A stretch of DNA of 64,000 bases from CBDCRK01 sp965220955 (lineage in GTDB: Bacteria > Desulfobacterota > Binatia > Bin18 > CBDCRK01), in contig CBDCRK010000037.1 in assembly GCA_965220955.1 (NCBI GenBank), forward strand, positions 496,001-560,000. Direction: 5' to 3'. Every line of letters begins with the position of its first letter. Position 1 is the stretch's first letter. Under the pieces are notes generated by a model. That model searched no databases, was not told the DNA's origin, and saw nothing but the letters and a program-made list of their open reading frames with translations. The position numbers and the translations under genes are program-made. Of this stretch, positions 33,641 through 43,000 are shown piece by piece.

Positions 33641-34738
33641 CTATGCCTGCTGGGGAAGCTTAAAGGCCGGATCATTCTGCAGCACCGGCAACACCTTCTC
33701 TGCGAACAGCTCGAAGCTGCGGTTCAGTTTGGGGGCAGGCAGGCCGCCAAAGGCAAAGTTGTTGACCACATGTTCGAGCGCGACCGTCTCCTGAATATAG
33801 CGGAACTTTTCCAGCACCTGCTCGACGGTCCCGGACGCGTGCAGGCTACGATAAAACTCGATGGCCTTGGCCTTAGCCTGTTCATCCGCGTTGAGCTTGG
33901 CATAGGTTTTCGCCAGCTTGGCGTAAAACTCATAGCCCTTCACGTTCTTGAGATGGCCTTGGGAGAAGCGATAGTGACTCTCGATCGAATCGAACATCGC
34001 CCCCATATGCACCTGGGCCAAGTCCTCGGCTTCTTGCGCATCGTCGGACACCAGCACGCTGAATAACCCGATCGGTGGACGCGGCTGAAAGCCGCTAGAC
34101 AGCGCCGTGTCGCAGTAGCGCTGGTAATCCGCCGCCGTGTCTTCCCAACTACTCTGGGCAATGATCAGCACCCCGAAGCCCATCTTGGCCATGATCTCGG
34201 CTGACTCCGGACTCACCGACGAGGCATAGAAGCGGTTCTCGGGATGGGAAATTGGGCGCGGGCGGATCTGGATTTCCGGGACCTTGTAGTACTTGCCCTC
34301 ATACGAGAAGCTTTCCTGCGTCAGACCCTTGCGAATAATGTCAGCGCATTCGACAAAGCGTTCGCGCGACTCATCCATGGGAATCCGGAACCCCGCGTAC
34401 TCAACCGTAGCGGCACCGCGGCCAAACCCAAAGATGGTGCGTCCACCCGAGACCAGGTCGAGCAGGGCAATCTTCTCTGCCACTTCGACCGGGTCGTGCC
34501 ACGGCAGCACAATCACCGCTGTACCGAGTTCGATGCGCTTGGTGCGGCCAGCTACATAGGACAGTAACTGGCTGGGGTCGGGCGACATCACATAGCCGGT
34601 GAAATGGTGGTCCAGGGCCCAGACGGAATCGAAGCCCAGGGCTTCGGCCTTGTCTGCCAGCGATAGTTCTTCCTGATAGGTTTGCAGGTCAGGCTTGCCT
34701 TCGAAACTGGTCAATTGCAGCGTCATACCAACCTTCAT
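33641..34738 (-). CDS. LLM-class flavin-dependent oxidoreductase (minus strand)
   Basis: A 365-residue luciferase-like monooxygenase: MKVGMTLQLTSFEGKPDLQT, AEALGFDSVWALDHHFTGYVMSPDPSQLLSYVAGRTKRIELGTAVIVLPWHDPVEVAEKIALLDLVSGGRTIFGFGRGAA and ENRFYASSVSPESAEIMAKMGFG. The ALDHHF pair of His and the R-G-A-A loop are typical of the alkanal/limonene-type LLM subgroup. The ATG used has AAGGAGGATC upstream; an upstream frame extension of 31 residues is not family-like. It is the only LLM of the window on the minus strand and is convergent with the SDR of the preceding cluster. The substrate is unknown. Confidence 0.9.
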   Translation of the reverse strand: MKVGMTLQLTSFEGKPDLQTYQEELSLADKAEALGFDSVWALDHHFTGYVMSPDPSQLLSYVAGRTKRIELGTAVIVLPWHDPVEVAEKIALLDLVSGGRTIFGFGRGAATVEYAGFRIPMDESRERFVECADIIRKGLTQESFSYEGKYYKVPEIQIRPRPISHPENRFYASSVSPESAEIMAKMGFGVLIIAQSSWEDTAADYQRYCDTALSSGFQPRPPIGLFSVLVSDDAQEAEDLAQVHMGAMFDSIESHYRFSQGHLKNVKGYEFYAKLAKTYAKLNADEQAKAKAIEFYRSLHASGTVEQVLEKFRYIQETVALEHVVNNFAFGGLPAPKLNRSFELFAEKVLPVLQNDPAFKLPQQA

Positions 34739-34967
34739 ATGATCCTCCTTTGCAGTCTGGTTGAATAGGGTTCTACCCCTGTCCTCTTCTCTATGGCCCA
34801 ACATCCGGGGGGATGTCAAGGGTCCACCCATCGAGTATTTTGTAATATGGGTAAAAGCCGAGCCCGATTCGCCTGTTGTCTTCTGCGCTCAGAACCATTA
34901 CCATCCTTAGTCGTTGTATGCAACGGCAAGATGAATTAGGTCAAAGACTCGCAAGGAGGGAGAAAGC

Positions 34968-35825
34968 ATGGAATTCGAAACCCTGGCCACGGGCTACGGA
35001 CTTGTCGAGGGTCCACGAACCGACGATCAGAACCGGCTCTACTACAGCGATGTTCGCGGCAACGGCGGTGTCTTCCGACGTAATCCCGACGGCCGGATCG
35101 AGACCCTGATCCCGGATCGTAAGGGGGTTGGTGGTATTGCGCTTAACGAGGGCGGTGGGCTGCTCATCACCGGCCAATCCCTCACCCAGTGGGATGAGAA
35201 GACCGGCGGGCTGCGCGACCTCTTCGCCGAATGGGAGGGACAGCCGCTCTTCGGGCTCAACGACCTCACAATCGATGACCAGGGCTGCATCTGGAGCGGC
35301 ACATTTGGCTGCGACATCCAGAAGTTCGATTTCAAGAGCACGCCGCCGCCGGGAGCGCTCTTCCGGATCGATCCGCCGGGAACGGTGAAGAAACTGTGGG
35401 AAGGCGTTGAGGTCACCAACGGGCTGGGCTTCAGTCCAGATCGCAAGCTCCTCTACCATTGTGATTCAACCACGCACGCCGTCTGGGCCTACGAAGTGCG
35501 TGCGGATCGGACGGTCAGCGACCGCCAGCTCTTTGCACGACTCCCCGAGGGGATGCCCGACGGGATGACCGTTGATGTGGACGGGGGTGTCTGGGTTGCG
35601 GTTGTTGGCGGTCAGGGCGAGGTCGTCCGTTTCACCAAGGACGGGACGCTCGATCAGCGGTTAAAGGTGCCGGCGAAAACGGTGACCAGTGTTGCGTTCG
35701 GCGGCTCCGATATGTGCGATCTCTATGTTGTCACGGCTAACAACGACCAGCGTGAACTCAAGGGGACCGTTTTCCGCACGCGCTCGGAGATTCCAGGATT
35801 GCCGGTACCGAAGGCACATTTCTAG
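34968..35825 (+). CDS. SMP-30/gluconolactonase-family protein
   Basis: A 285-residue six-bladed beta-propeller hydrolase. Typical segments are TGYGLVEGPRTDDQNRLYYSD with the metal-ligand Glu, GGGLLITG, LNDLTIDDQGCIWSGTFG with the Asn ligand, VTNGLGFSPDRKLLYHCDS and PDGMTVDVDGGVWVAVVGG with the Asp/Gly general-base region. Family members hydrolyse sugar lactones or organophosphates with Ca or Zn. AAGGAGGGAGAAAGC precedes the ATG. The gene looks richer in GC than its neighbours. It has no obvious operon partner. A second, clearly different SMP-30-like gene lies at 53.4 kb. Confidence 0.88.
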   Translation: MEFETLATGYGLVEGPRTDDQNRLYYSDVRGNGGVFRRNPDGRIETLIPDRKGVGGIALNEGGGLLITGQSLTQWDEKTGGLRDLFAEWEGQPLFGLNDLTIDDQGCIWSGTFGCDIQKFDFKSTPPPGALFRIDPPGTVKKLWEGVEVTNGLGFSPDRKLLYHCDSTTHAVWAYEVRADRTVSDRQLFARLPEGMPDGMTVDVDGGVWVAVVGGQGEVVRFTKDGTLDQRLKVPAKTVTSVAFGGSDMCDLYVVTANNDQRELKGTVFRTRSEIPGLPVPKAHF

Positions 35826-35865
35826 TAGTGACCAGCTCCGTGAAAAGGGTTGTGCTCCACTACAA

Positions 35866-36009
35866 ATGAGATTCGGAAGTCCAGAGTCAGAAGCGGAGGA
35901 ATACTTTCAAAAAGCTCTCACCATTGCCCGCCGTCAACAAGCCAAATCCTGGGAACTCCGCGCTGCAATGAGCCTCGCTCGGCTAGCGAGCGACCGAACG
36001 ATTCATTGA
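35866..36009 (+). pseudogene. Relic of the TPR tail of a large adenylate cyclase/ATPase regulator
   Basis: The frame reads SEAEEYFQKALTIARRQQAK then SWELRAAMSLARL before ending. 'AExYFxKALxIARRQQAKSWELRAAxSLARL' is the strongly conserved C-terminal TPR block of guanylate/adenylate-cyclase- or winged-helix-AAA regulators of >1000 residues. Only this fragment is present. Confidence 0.7.
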
Positions 36010-36107
36010 TACGACAACAAAACACTTCGTTGCGGTCGCACGGGCACAATACGCAGGAAAGATACAAGAAATGGCTGTGTCATTTTCATAAGAGAAAGGA
36101 AGAGAAA

Positions 36108-37367
36108 ATGAAGCAAAAGATGCATTTTGGCAACGTCCCGCTCTTAACCCTTTTTATATTGTGTCTCATCCCCTTGTGGGGGCAGGCTCAGGAGGATGGC
36201 GCACAGGAAAAGCTCCTTTCAGTTTTTTATCCTTATCGTCAGGGTCTACCCCAGATGGAAGGGATTACGCCAGGCATGCGTATTGACCAGAGCAATTTTC
36301 AGGTCGCCCAGTCGGTGCTGCCGCCCGAGATCCTCACGTATCTGCAGGCCGGGGACTTTACGATTACGGTGCAGGCGACCACGAATATGCCCCTTAGACA
36401 GGCCTATATTCAGGCCACCCTCGATCATTCCGCCCAGGTAGAGCTGGGCCAGGGGCAACTCAAGCAATATGTTGCGGGCCTGCCTTTTCCTTTTATCGAT
36501 TCCCAGGATCCCGCAGCCGGTGAGAAAGCTGCCTGGAACCTGCGCTACCGGGATCAAGGCGACACCCGTGAGGAGTGGAGCACAGACGAAGTGCGCAACA
36601 ACCGGGGGCAAGCGGCACGCACTGAGGTCTTTTATGTCGCCTTCAAGTGGGGGATGCACCGGCCGGATCCCTCTCAGAATGTGGCCAAGTGGGAGAAGGA
36701 AGGCGTCTACTCTAAGATGTACTCACGGGTGCTCGCCCCGGCCGATATGGAGGGAATGCTGTGGTTGTTCCAAATCCACGATCAGGACACCATTCCTAAT
36801 GACCAGTGGATCTATGATCCGGGCACCCGGCGCACCCGCACCGTGGCGGACAATCCTTACCAAGCCTTTGGGGAGTACCTCTTGGAAGACACCTACGGCT
36901 ATATGGGATATCTGCATTCCTATACCTGGCGTTATGTGGGAGAGGAGGTTGTACTCGTTCCGGGTCCCATCAAAGCGGCTGAGCCCACCTTGGGGGGCAA
37001 AGGAAAGTGGTATCCCCAAGATCCCTGGGAGCTGCGGCAAGCGATCGTGGTTGAGGCTACACCCAAGGGGGCGCATCCGGTCTACAGTCGGCGGGTGCTC
37101 TATCTGGATCAGCAGACGTATGTCCCGCTCTACATTGTGGTCTATGATCACACGGGCAACCACAAACGCACGTTTTTCCTGGTGTATTTCCACCCGGAGT
37201 TTAACCCGTGGAACAATGACGAGTGGGTTCCGGCACTAGCGGTGCAACTCGCAATTGATTACGAGCAGGATCGGGCCTCGATCTTTCAGACCAACAAGGT
37301 GTTCTACAACAGACCCATAAAAGACAAGCTGTTTAGCCGGTCGACGCTCATGCGCCAGGGAAAATGA
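36108..37367 (+). CDS. DUF1329-family exported protein (LolA/LolB-like)
   Basis: A 419-residue protein with a signal peptide (FGNVPLLTLFILCLIPLWGQAQ) and the PF07044 domain: EGITPGMRIDQSNFQVAQSVLPPEIL near the mature start, MPLRQAYIQATLDHSAQVEL, MLWLFQIHDQDTIPNDQWIYDPGTRRTRTVADNPYQAFG and YLHSYTWRYVGEEVVLVPGP, then DQQTYVPLYIVVYD. DUF1329 proteins are periplasmic LolA-fold proteins often linked to hydrophobe export, steroid or aromatic degradation and RND (HAE3-like) exporters. GAAAGGAAGAGAAA precedes the ATG. Its last codon overlaps the start of a zeta-toxin-like relic frame. No exporter gene is adjacent; the RND pump lies 3 kb downstream. Confidence 0.85.
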   Translation: MKQKMHFGNVPLLTLFILCLIPLWGQAQEDGAQEKLLSVFYPYRQGLPQMEGITPGMRIDQSNFQVAQSVLPPEILTYLQAGDFTITVQATTNMPLRQAYIQATLDHSAQVELGQGQLKQYVAGLPFPFIDSQDPAAGEKAAWNLRYRDQGDTREEWSTDEVRNNRGQAARTEVFYVAFKWGMHRPDPSQNVAKWEKEGVYSKMYSRVLAPADMEGMLWLFQIHDQDTIPNDQWIYDPGTRRTRTVADNPYQAFGEYLLEDTYGYMGYLHSYTWRYVGEEVVLVPGPIKAAEPTLGGKGKWYPQDPWELRQAIVVEATPKGAHPVYSRRVLYLDQQTYVPLYIVVYDHTGNHKRTFFLVYFHPEFNPWNNDEWVPALAVQLAIDYEQDRASIFQTNKVFYNRPIKDKLFSRSTLMRQGK

Positions 37368-37591
37368 CAACGGTTAGTCATCGAGCTTGGGCAGAAACCC
37401 AGCAACGGCAGAACTTTGCCTTTGAAACAACGCTGGCAAGTCGGACCTTCATGCCACGCATCACGGAATGGATGCAGGCAGGTTACGCCTTTCACCTTAC
37501 AAAGGAAGCTCACATGGGTGCTGCTTCCGCTCGACGCGACGGTCCAAGCTTCTATAGGCTGAACCTGCAACCTCGCTATAACGAGGATTAG
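37364..37591 (+). pseudogene. Relic of a zeta-toxin-like kinase gene
   Basis: Overlapping the DUF1329 stop by four bases, the frame contains NFAFETTLASRTFMPRITEW followed by MQAGYAFHLTK. 'NFAFETTLSxRxYxxxIxxWxxAGYxVxLIFL' is the middle section of zeta-toxin/AAA_33 kinases. The Walker A part before it and the ~100 residues after it are missing, and the remaining codons show no family pattern. It is non-functional. Confidence 0.6.
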
Positions 37592-37755
37592 GGAATCCCC
37601 TCTCTCAGCTGATAACTCATTGCTAATAGCTAAAAACTCCGGTAACGTTCTCTCCCAGAGCAGAGGAGAAAGTTAAGGGACATAGACCCATCTATCTTCA
37701 CCACCGGCCTTACGGTAGGAGAAAGACAAACAGGCTCGATGGAAGGGAGGCAGTC

Positions 37756-38724
37756 ATGAAAGCTGTTTTGTTTGATCAACTCGGCGGCCCTGAAGTGCTG
37801 AAACTGGGCGAAATCCCCAAGCCCGAGATCAGACCTGGCAGGGTCCTTATTAAAAACCATGCTATTGGTATCAACTTTGCTGACACCCGATTCCGCCAAG
37901 GCCAATATGTCGCGCAACCAAAGCTGCCCGATACCCCGGGTCTGGAAGCGGCCGGGGTCATTGAGGAAGTCGGGTCTGGGGTCGAGCATCTCAAGCCTGG
38001 CACTCGCGTTACCGCTATCAGCACCAGGACTTACGCGGAATACTCCCTGGTTTCGGCAGCCCAGGTCATGCCTATACCAGACTCCGTAAGCTTCGAAGAA
38101 GGGGCTGCTTTCCCCATCCAGGTTCTCACTGCCTACCATATGCTGTACACCACCCATCACATTACGGCTGATCAGACCGTCCTGGTTCATTCCGCCGCCG
38201 GCGGTGTGGGTATTGTGGCTGTGCAGATTGCCAAGGCTGCTGGCGCACGAGTCATTGGTACGGTCTCCAGCGACGAAAAGATGGCGCTAGCCAAGCAGTA
38301 TGGCGCAGAGGCCGTGATTAACTATGAAACCCAAGACTTTGCTGAGGAGGCAAAAAAGCTGACTGATGGCAAAGGCGTTGATCTGATCCTTGACGCTGTT
38401 GGCAAGCCGACTTTTGAGAAGGGACTCAAGTGCCTGGCTCCGTTTGGACATTTGCTGCTGTATGGCCGCGCCGGCGGCCCCCCCGCTCCTCTCGACCCGT
38501 CTGTCCTCTTTCCCAATTCTGTCAAGGTCAGCGGCTTTATCCTCTACACGGTTTCTGCCATACCCGATCTCCACCAAAGAGGCATCGAAAAGTCTTTCCA
38601 GCTTATGCAGGAGGGAAAGCTCAAGCTGCTCATTGGCAAGTCCTTCCCCTTAGCCGAGGCTGCTGAAGCCCATCGTTTCATGGAGTCCCGGCAGTCAACG
38701 GGGAAACTTGTACTGATTCCCTAA
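37756..38724 (+). CDS. Quinone oxidoreductase-like MDR enzyme
   Basis: A 322-residue zinc-independent medium-chain dehydrogenase/reductase. It has MKAVLFDQLGGPEVLKLGEI, GINFADTRFRQGQY and PGLEAAGVIEEVGSGVEHLKPGTRV. The Rossmann part is TVLVHSAAGGVGIVAVQIAKAAGARVIGTVSSDEKM with the AAxGxxG NADPH loop, then DGKGVDLILDAVG. There are no Zn-ligand Cys clusters, so it is a quinone/enone reductase (QorA-type) using NADPH. GGGAGG is seven bases before the ATG. A CoA-transferase gene starts 30 bases after its stop, so the two likely form an operon for enoyl/keto-acid processing. Confidence 0.92.
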   Translation: MKAVLFDQLGGPEVLKLGEIPKPEIRPGRVLIKNHAIGINFADTRFRQGQYVAQPKLPDTPGLEAAGVIEEVGSGVEHLKPGTRVTAISTRTYAEYSLVSAAQVMPIPDSVSFEEGAAFPIQVLTAYHMLYTTHHITADQTVLVHSAAGGVGIVAVQIAKAAGARVIGTVSSDEKMALAKQYGAEAVINYETQDFAEEAKKLTDGKGVDLILDAVGKPTFEKGLKCLAPFGHLLLYGRAGGPPAPLDPSVLFPNSVKVSGFILYTVSAIPDLHQRGIEKSFQLMQEGKLKLLIGKSFPLAEAAEAHRFMESRQSTGKLVLIP

Positions 38725-38754
38725 CAGAGACAGAAGAAAAGAAGAGAGGGACAC

Positions 38755-40068
38755 ATGAACTGGCGAGAGATGTGCGGCAAGAAAATGGTCACCCCAGAAC
38801 AGGCGTTGTCGATCCTTCAGCCTACGGACCGCGTCTTCATTGCCGGATTCCTGGGAACGCCCTTTAGCTTGTGTCAGGCCTTGCTGGAAAAAAAGGCCGA
38901 TCTCCGCGGGCTACGGCTCAATACCCTGGTTTCGTTCTTTGACTGGAATGTCCCAGGCATCGAAGAATACTTTCACTTGGAGTCGTGGTACTTAAGCCGT
39001 CGTGAACGCCCGCTTTTCCAACAAGGACGGCTTGACTATGTGCCGGTTTCCTACTTTCGTGCCGAAGCCCTTCCCTACGGCATCAACGATCTCAATGTGT
39101 TTATGGTCACGGTATCTCCACCGGACAAACAGGGGTACTGTAGCTTTGGCACCAGCGTGGGCATGTCTCCACTCATGGTCAAGCAGGCCTCGCGAGTTAT
39201 TGTCGAGATTGACACAAATTTTATCCGCACCGGTGGAGAGAACCGTGTTCATGTCTCGGCCATCGACCGTCTTGTCGAACGAGAAGGTCCTTTGCCTTTC
39301 CTCCTGACACCGGAGGTGTACTCGCCAGAGAAACAGGATGCCATCGATACGATTTGTATGCAGATTGTTAACAACCTTGTGCAAGACGGTGACACAATCC
39401 AGATTGGGGCTGGCGATATGACCAGCCCACTCCCTAACTATCTGCCGGGAAAACGTGATCTTGGCATGCAGACCGAGATTATTCCTCCTGGCGTTGTGGC
39501 GCTGGTCCAAGCCGGGACTCTCAACGGCAAGCATAAAACCACTCACCCCGGGAAAGTCGTAGGCACGGCCTTTCATCCCCAGCTCAGCCCTGAAGAGCTA
39601 GACTTTATCAATGGCAATCCGGTATTCGAATTGTATGACTTCAACTACACGGATGACGTGCGCCTTCTCTGCCAAGACCCACGTTTTACCGCTATTAACA
39701 ATGCGCTGAGTGTTGATCTGACCGGACAGGTTGCTTCTGAGTCCTTAGGAGCACAGATGTTCACGGGAACCGGCGGACAGACCGCCTTTGCTATTGCGGC
39801 TGGCCTCGCAGGTGGGAAGTCCATTATTGCGCTGCCGGCTAGCTCCGTTGTACAGGGAGAGCGGGTGTCACGGATTGTGTCAACGCTTGCCCCGGGGACG
39901 GTGGTAACCACCCCGCGAGCCTTTGTTGACTATGTGGTCACCGAGCACGGGATTGCCACACTCAGAGGAAAAAACCTCCGTCAGCGCGCGCAGGAGCTTA
40001 TTGCTATTGCTCACCCAGATTTTCGGGCGGAGTTACAGCACAAGGCTAAGTGCCTGTATCACCTCTAA
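38755..40068 (+). CDS. Acetyl-CoA hydrolase/4-hydroxybutyrate-type CoA-transferase
   Basis: A 437-residue class I CoA-transferase of the acetyl-CoA hydrolase/transferase family. It has VTPEQALSILQPTDRVFIAGFLGTP at the N-terminus, FMVTVSPPDKQGYCSFGTSVGMSPLMVKQASRVIVEI, DGDTIQIGAGDMTSPLPNYL and ALSVDLTGQVASESLGAQMFTGTGGQTAFAIAAGL, then VTTPRAFVDYVVTEHGIATLRGK. That last block is diagnostic of 4-hydroxybutyrate/succinate CoA-transferases. It moves CoA from acetyl- or succinyl-CoA to a carboxylic acid. GAGAGGGACAC precedes the ATG. It is the probable second gene of the quinone reductase operon. Its 3' end is convergent with the RND pump gene, with a palindromic repeat between. Confidence 0.92.
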   Translation: MNWREMCGKKMVTPEQALSILQPTDRVFIAGFLGTPFSLCQALLEKKADLRGLRLNTLVSFFDWNVPGIEEYFHLESWYLSRRERPLFQQGRLDYVPVSYFRAEALPYGINDLNVFMVTVSPPDKQGYCSFGTSVGMSPLMVKQASRVIVEIDTNFIRTGGENRVHVSAIDRLVEREGPLPFLLTPEVYSPEKQDAIDTICMQIVNNLVQDGDTIQIGAGDMTSPLPNYLPGKRDLGMQTEIIPPGVVALVQAGTLNGKHKTTHPGKVVGTAFHPQLSPEELDFINGNPVFELYDFNYTDDVRLLCQDPRFTAINNALSVDLTGQVASESLGAQMFTGTGGQTAFAIAAGLAGGKSIIALPASSVVQGERVSRIVSTLAPGTVVTTPRAFVDYVVTEHGIATLRGKNLRQRAQELIAIAHPDFRAELQHKAKCLYHL

Positions 40069-40091
40069 AAAGGTGTCAGGAACCTTTGTTA
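40068..40091. repeat. 24-bp palindromic repeat, copy 2
   Basis: The same AAAGGT-7-ACCTTT-GTTA sequence as copy 1. Its first base is the last base of the CoA-transferase stop codon and its last three bases supply the RND-pump stop, so it sits exactly between two convergent genes and may terminate both. Confidence 0.8.
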
Positions 40092-43000
40092 CCTACGCGG
40101 CATCAACTTTGCGAATGACCCCGGCTTGGCCGACAACCCCGGTTTGGCCGACGAGACCCCGGCCTGGCCGACAACTTCAACCTTAGGAACGACTTCCACG
40201 CTGGGGCGTTCTTCCCCCTCTTCTGTCTCAACCCCAGATCTCATCGATCGAAAAACGTACAGCACATCCTCCAAGATCAGATAGGCTGCCGGAACAATGA
40301 CTAGAATAATCACCGTGGCGAATAGCACCCCAAAGCCAATGGAGATCGCCATAGGAATGAGAAATCGTGCCTGTAACGAGGTCTCAAAAATCATCGGCGT
40401 CAAGCCCAAGAACGTAGTGAGGGAGGTCAATAAAATAGGACGGAAGCGGCGAACCCCCGCATAAAAAATAGCCTCACTAGGCGAGGCCTGCTCCTCGTCG
40501 CGCAGGCGATTGGCCGTCACTACCAGTACCAGTGAATCGTTGATCACTACACCCGCCAGCGCCACAATCCCGAACATGCTCATGAGGCTAAGTTCGTAGC
40601 CCAATAACACATGCCCGATGACGGCTCCGATAATGCCAAAGGGAATGCTCAGCATAACAATAAGAGGCTGCAAGTAACTCTTAAAAGGAACCGCTAATAG
40701 GCCATAAATCGCCAGCAAGGCGAACATAAAGCCAATGCCCATGGCCTCCAGTGATTCCTTTTGCCAGGCCTGCTCTCCTTCGTGCCCATAGCCCAACCCA
40801 GGATATTTTTGCATCAGGGCCGGCAATTCCTTGGCAGTTAGCTCGGCAATAATAGTATTAGTATTTGAGACCTTTTCATTGACATCCGCTGTGATCGCAA
40901 CAATGCGCCGTCCTTCACGCCGCCAGATCTCGGTGTAGGCATGCCCCCGTTCGACTTCGGCAGCCTGCATCAAGGGAATCTCGCCACCCTGGTCGGTGCG
41001 TAAGACAAGCTGTTCGACGGTGTGTACCGTGCGTCGCTCGTGCTGGGGGAGCCGGACCATCACCTTCACCTCATTGCGCCCTCGCTGCTGGCGCAAGGCT
41101 TCGGCACCATAGAACGAACTCCGCACCTGACGAGCCAAATCCGTAGCATTAATACCCAAGCTGCGCGCTTCCGGTTTAATGGTAAAACTCAGTTGGGGTT
41201 TGCCTCGTGAGAAACCATCGTCAATGTCTATAACTCCGGCATAGTGGGCTAGCCCCTCCGCCAGTTCAGCTGCTGCAGCTTCCAGCGTGGGGCGAGACCG
41301 ATGGGTGAGTTGAATGTCCACTGCTCCACCACTGCTGAAACCGACTTCGGCATCAAAAGTAAGGGCTTCCAGTCCGGCAATATTACTTGTGGCCTGTCGC
41401 CAGGCATTGGCGAACTCCACGCTCCCCACCTCACGCTGGTCGGACGGCACCAGGGCAATTTGTACGCCTACCAGATGACTGCCACCCGCGCCCGAGGAGC
41501 TTCCGCCCTCAGGCCCCGGCTCCCGCAATGCAGAACCAATCTGGGTGTATAGCCCCCGAACAATATCCGACCCGCCGTAGGCTTTGATCGTAGCTTGGGC
41601 CGCCTCGACTAGCTGCTGCTGCACACGGCGAGATGTTTCCATGGGCACCCCAAACGGTAGGGTGGCTTGAGCAGTTATTAAGTCCGCATCAATACGGGGC
41701 ATAAAACTGAACTGAATATGGCCACCGACCACTGCCCCTGCTGCCAGAATCAGCATGGTGATGCCAATGGCAACAGTGGTATAGCGATTAACAAGGGTCG
41801 TTTGCAAGATGGGCTGGTAGACTCGCTTAATAAAGACTTGCAGCAGCTTACCAAACAGCAAGCGCGGACGACCAATTATTATCCAGAATCTACTGGGTTT
41901 ATCCTGAGGGGAGAGGTGGGCTGGTAGAATAAAAAGCGACTCGATCAAAGACACAATAAACACCGCCACCACGATTGCGGGAATCTGGCGAAAAAACTTG
42001 CCGGCCGCTCCCGGGACAAAGAAGAGCGGCAGAAAGGCAGCAATATTTGTCAGCACAGCAAAGATAACCGGTCCAGCAATCTCTCGGGCGCCGTCAATCG
42101 CAGCACGCAGAAACGGCAGACCTTGTTGACGCTTCTCATAAACGTTTTCTCCTATGACCACTGCGTCATCAACAATAATGCCCAGCGTCACAATGAACGC
42201 GAACAATGAAATCATATTGATGGAGGCGCCCGTTACCGGGAGGAACAGAAAAGAGCCCAGGATGGAGATCGGGATCCCTAACGTCACCCAAAAGGCTAGC
42301 TTGGGATCAAGGAACAAACTCAGCATAAGCAAAACCAGGCAGAGTCCAATGGCAGCATTTTTGAGCAAGAGATTAAGACGGTCACGGTAAACCTCTGACA
42401 TGTCATTCCACACAGCTAGCTCGACGCCTTGCGGTAAATTCGGCTTGACCTCATCGAGGTAGGCACGCACGTTGTTCGAGACGGATTGCGGTGTTTCACG
42501 ACCCACGCGAAAAACATTGACTTGCACGGCCCGCTGGCCATTGTAGAAAGCCTCTTCGTCGGTTTCCTCAAAGCCATCAAGGATTTTCGCAATATCACTT
42601 ACAGTAATCGTCGAACCATCGGGAGCGGACGCAACCGGGATATCCGCAAATTCACTAGCAAAATCACGCCTCTCCTGGGTGCGTAGCAAGATTTCACCGC
42701 CTGCGGCTTTGACCCCCCCCGCAGGCAGCTCGATCGCCGCCTCGCGGACCTCCCGAGCAATTTGAGCCAGAGTCAGATTATAAGCCCGAAGGTTACGTTG
42801 TGATACCTCAATGGCAATCTCCAATGGCCGGACCGCTGCGAGCTCGACAAGGGTAATACCCGGACGCTGCAAAAGATCATCCCGCACCTGTTCAGCCAAA
42901 TCCCGCAGTGTCTGTTCATCCTGCTGGCCAGACACCATAATCGTCAGCACCTGGTTGCGAGGATCAACCAGGCTTACCACCGGACGCTCGGCTTCTTCAG

